From positions 1 through 5,832 of the forward strand of contig JAYUHK010000019.1 of the NCBI GenBank assembly GCA_043767025.1: 5,832 nucleotides of DNA, read 5' to 3'. This document shows, in pieces, positions 5,742 through 5,832 of the stretch (its first letter is position 1; every line of letters begins with the position of its first letter). The notes beneath the pieces are model-generated. The model did no database searches. It saw only the letters and a list, made by a program, of their open reading frames with translations, and had not been told where the DNA came from. A program made the translations under genes and the position numbers. This DNA is from JAYUHK01 sp043767025. Its GTDB lineage: Bacteria > Bacteroidota > Bacteroidia > Chitinophagales > Saprospiraceae.

Positions 5742-5832
5742 CTACCGCACCAACGTTACATCACCCGAAGTGACGAATGGTTTGCCGTTGGCACACACTC
5801 CTTTGAGGACGTAAATATACACGCCTGCGTCG
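5742..5832 (-). CDS. C-terminus of a type IX secretion system substrate (partial, 5' part outside the window)
   Basis: On the minus strand the last 29 codons of a gene are visible, reading DAGVYIYVLKGVC, then ANGKPFVTSGDVTLVR, then TAG (5742-5744). A GVYxYxLKG strand followed by a final SGDVTLVR is the usual end of the C-terminal sorting domain of proteins exported by the Bacteroidota type IX secretion system, most like the type B (gliding-motility-associated, CHU_C) form. The passenger domain, and so the protein's job, lies beyond the window. The gene converges with the toxin-antitoxin locus, with 36 bp between the two stop codons and no clear terminator in that gap. The similar tail at 4830-4901 is a truncated relative. 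Confidence 0.75.
   Translation of the reverse strand, partial: DAGVYIYVLKGVCANGKPFVTSGDVTLVR

Overview
The window looks like a piece of a Bacteroidota chromosome, most likely from a Saprospiraceae-like lineage (inference). Four things point there: a methionyl-tRNA synthetase with a KISTS loop, a four-Cys zinc knuckle and a C-terminal tRNA-binding domain; sequences matching the Bacteroidota promoter box TAnnTTTG and no clear Shine-Dalgarno sequences; a minus-strand gene ending in a type IX secretion sorting tail (...SGDVTLVR); and a coiled-coil protein ending in helix-hairpin-helix units of a kind common in this phylum.

Left part (1-2613): a 149-bp non-coding repeat (1-149) precedes a 727-residue membrane-anchored coiled-coil protein (199-2382) that carries three tandem HhH units at its C-terminus. 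A second copy of the repeat (2415-2563, same orientation, 9 differences, no gaps) follows the gene, and then comes a strong intrinsic terminator (2572-2613). The gene is therefore bracketed by long direct repeats.

Middle (2614-4819): metG, an essential housekeeping gene, with a good -7 promoter box (2658-2665) close to its start. The box implies translation from 2687 rather than from the upstream in-frame ATG at 2636.

Right part (4820-5832): a gene-poor, decaying stretch. Just after metG lies a 23-codon minus-strand remnant of a secretion-tail gene (4830-4901). Then comes a type II toxin-antitoxin locus: an intact 70-residue antitoxin (5089-5301), with candidate operator repeats upstream, overlaps a PIN-domain toxin (5291-5705) broken by two stop codons and a frameshift. 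The window ends inside a second, apparently intact secretion-tail gene on the minus strand (5742-5832, only the last 29 codons visible). The toxin-antitoxin locus thus sits between two related secretion-tail 3' ends.

No rRNA, tRNA, CRISPR array or transposase gene is visible. The most unusual items are the repeat-flanked membrane coiled-coil/HhH gene and the antitoxin that has outlived its toxin.
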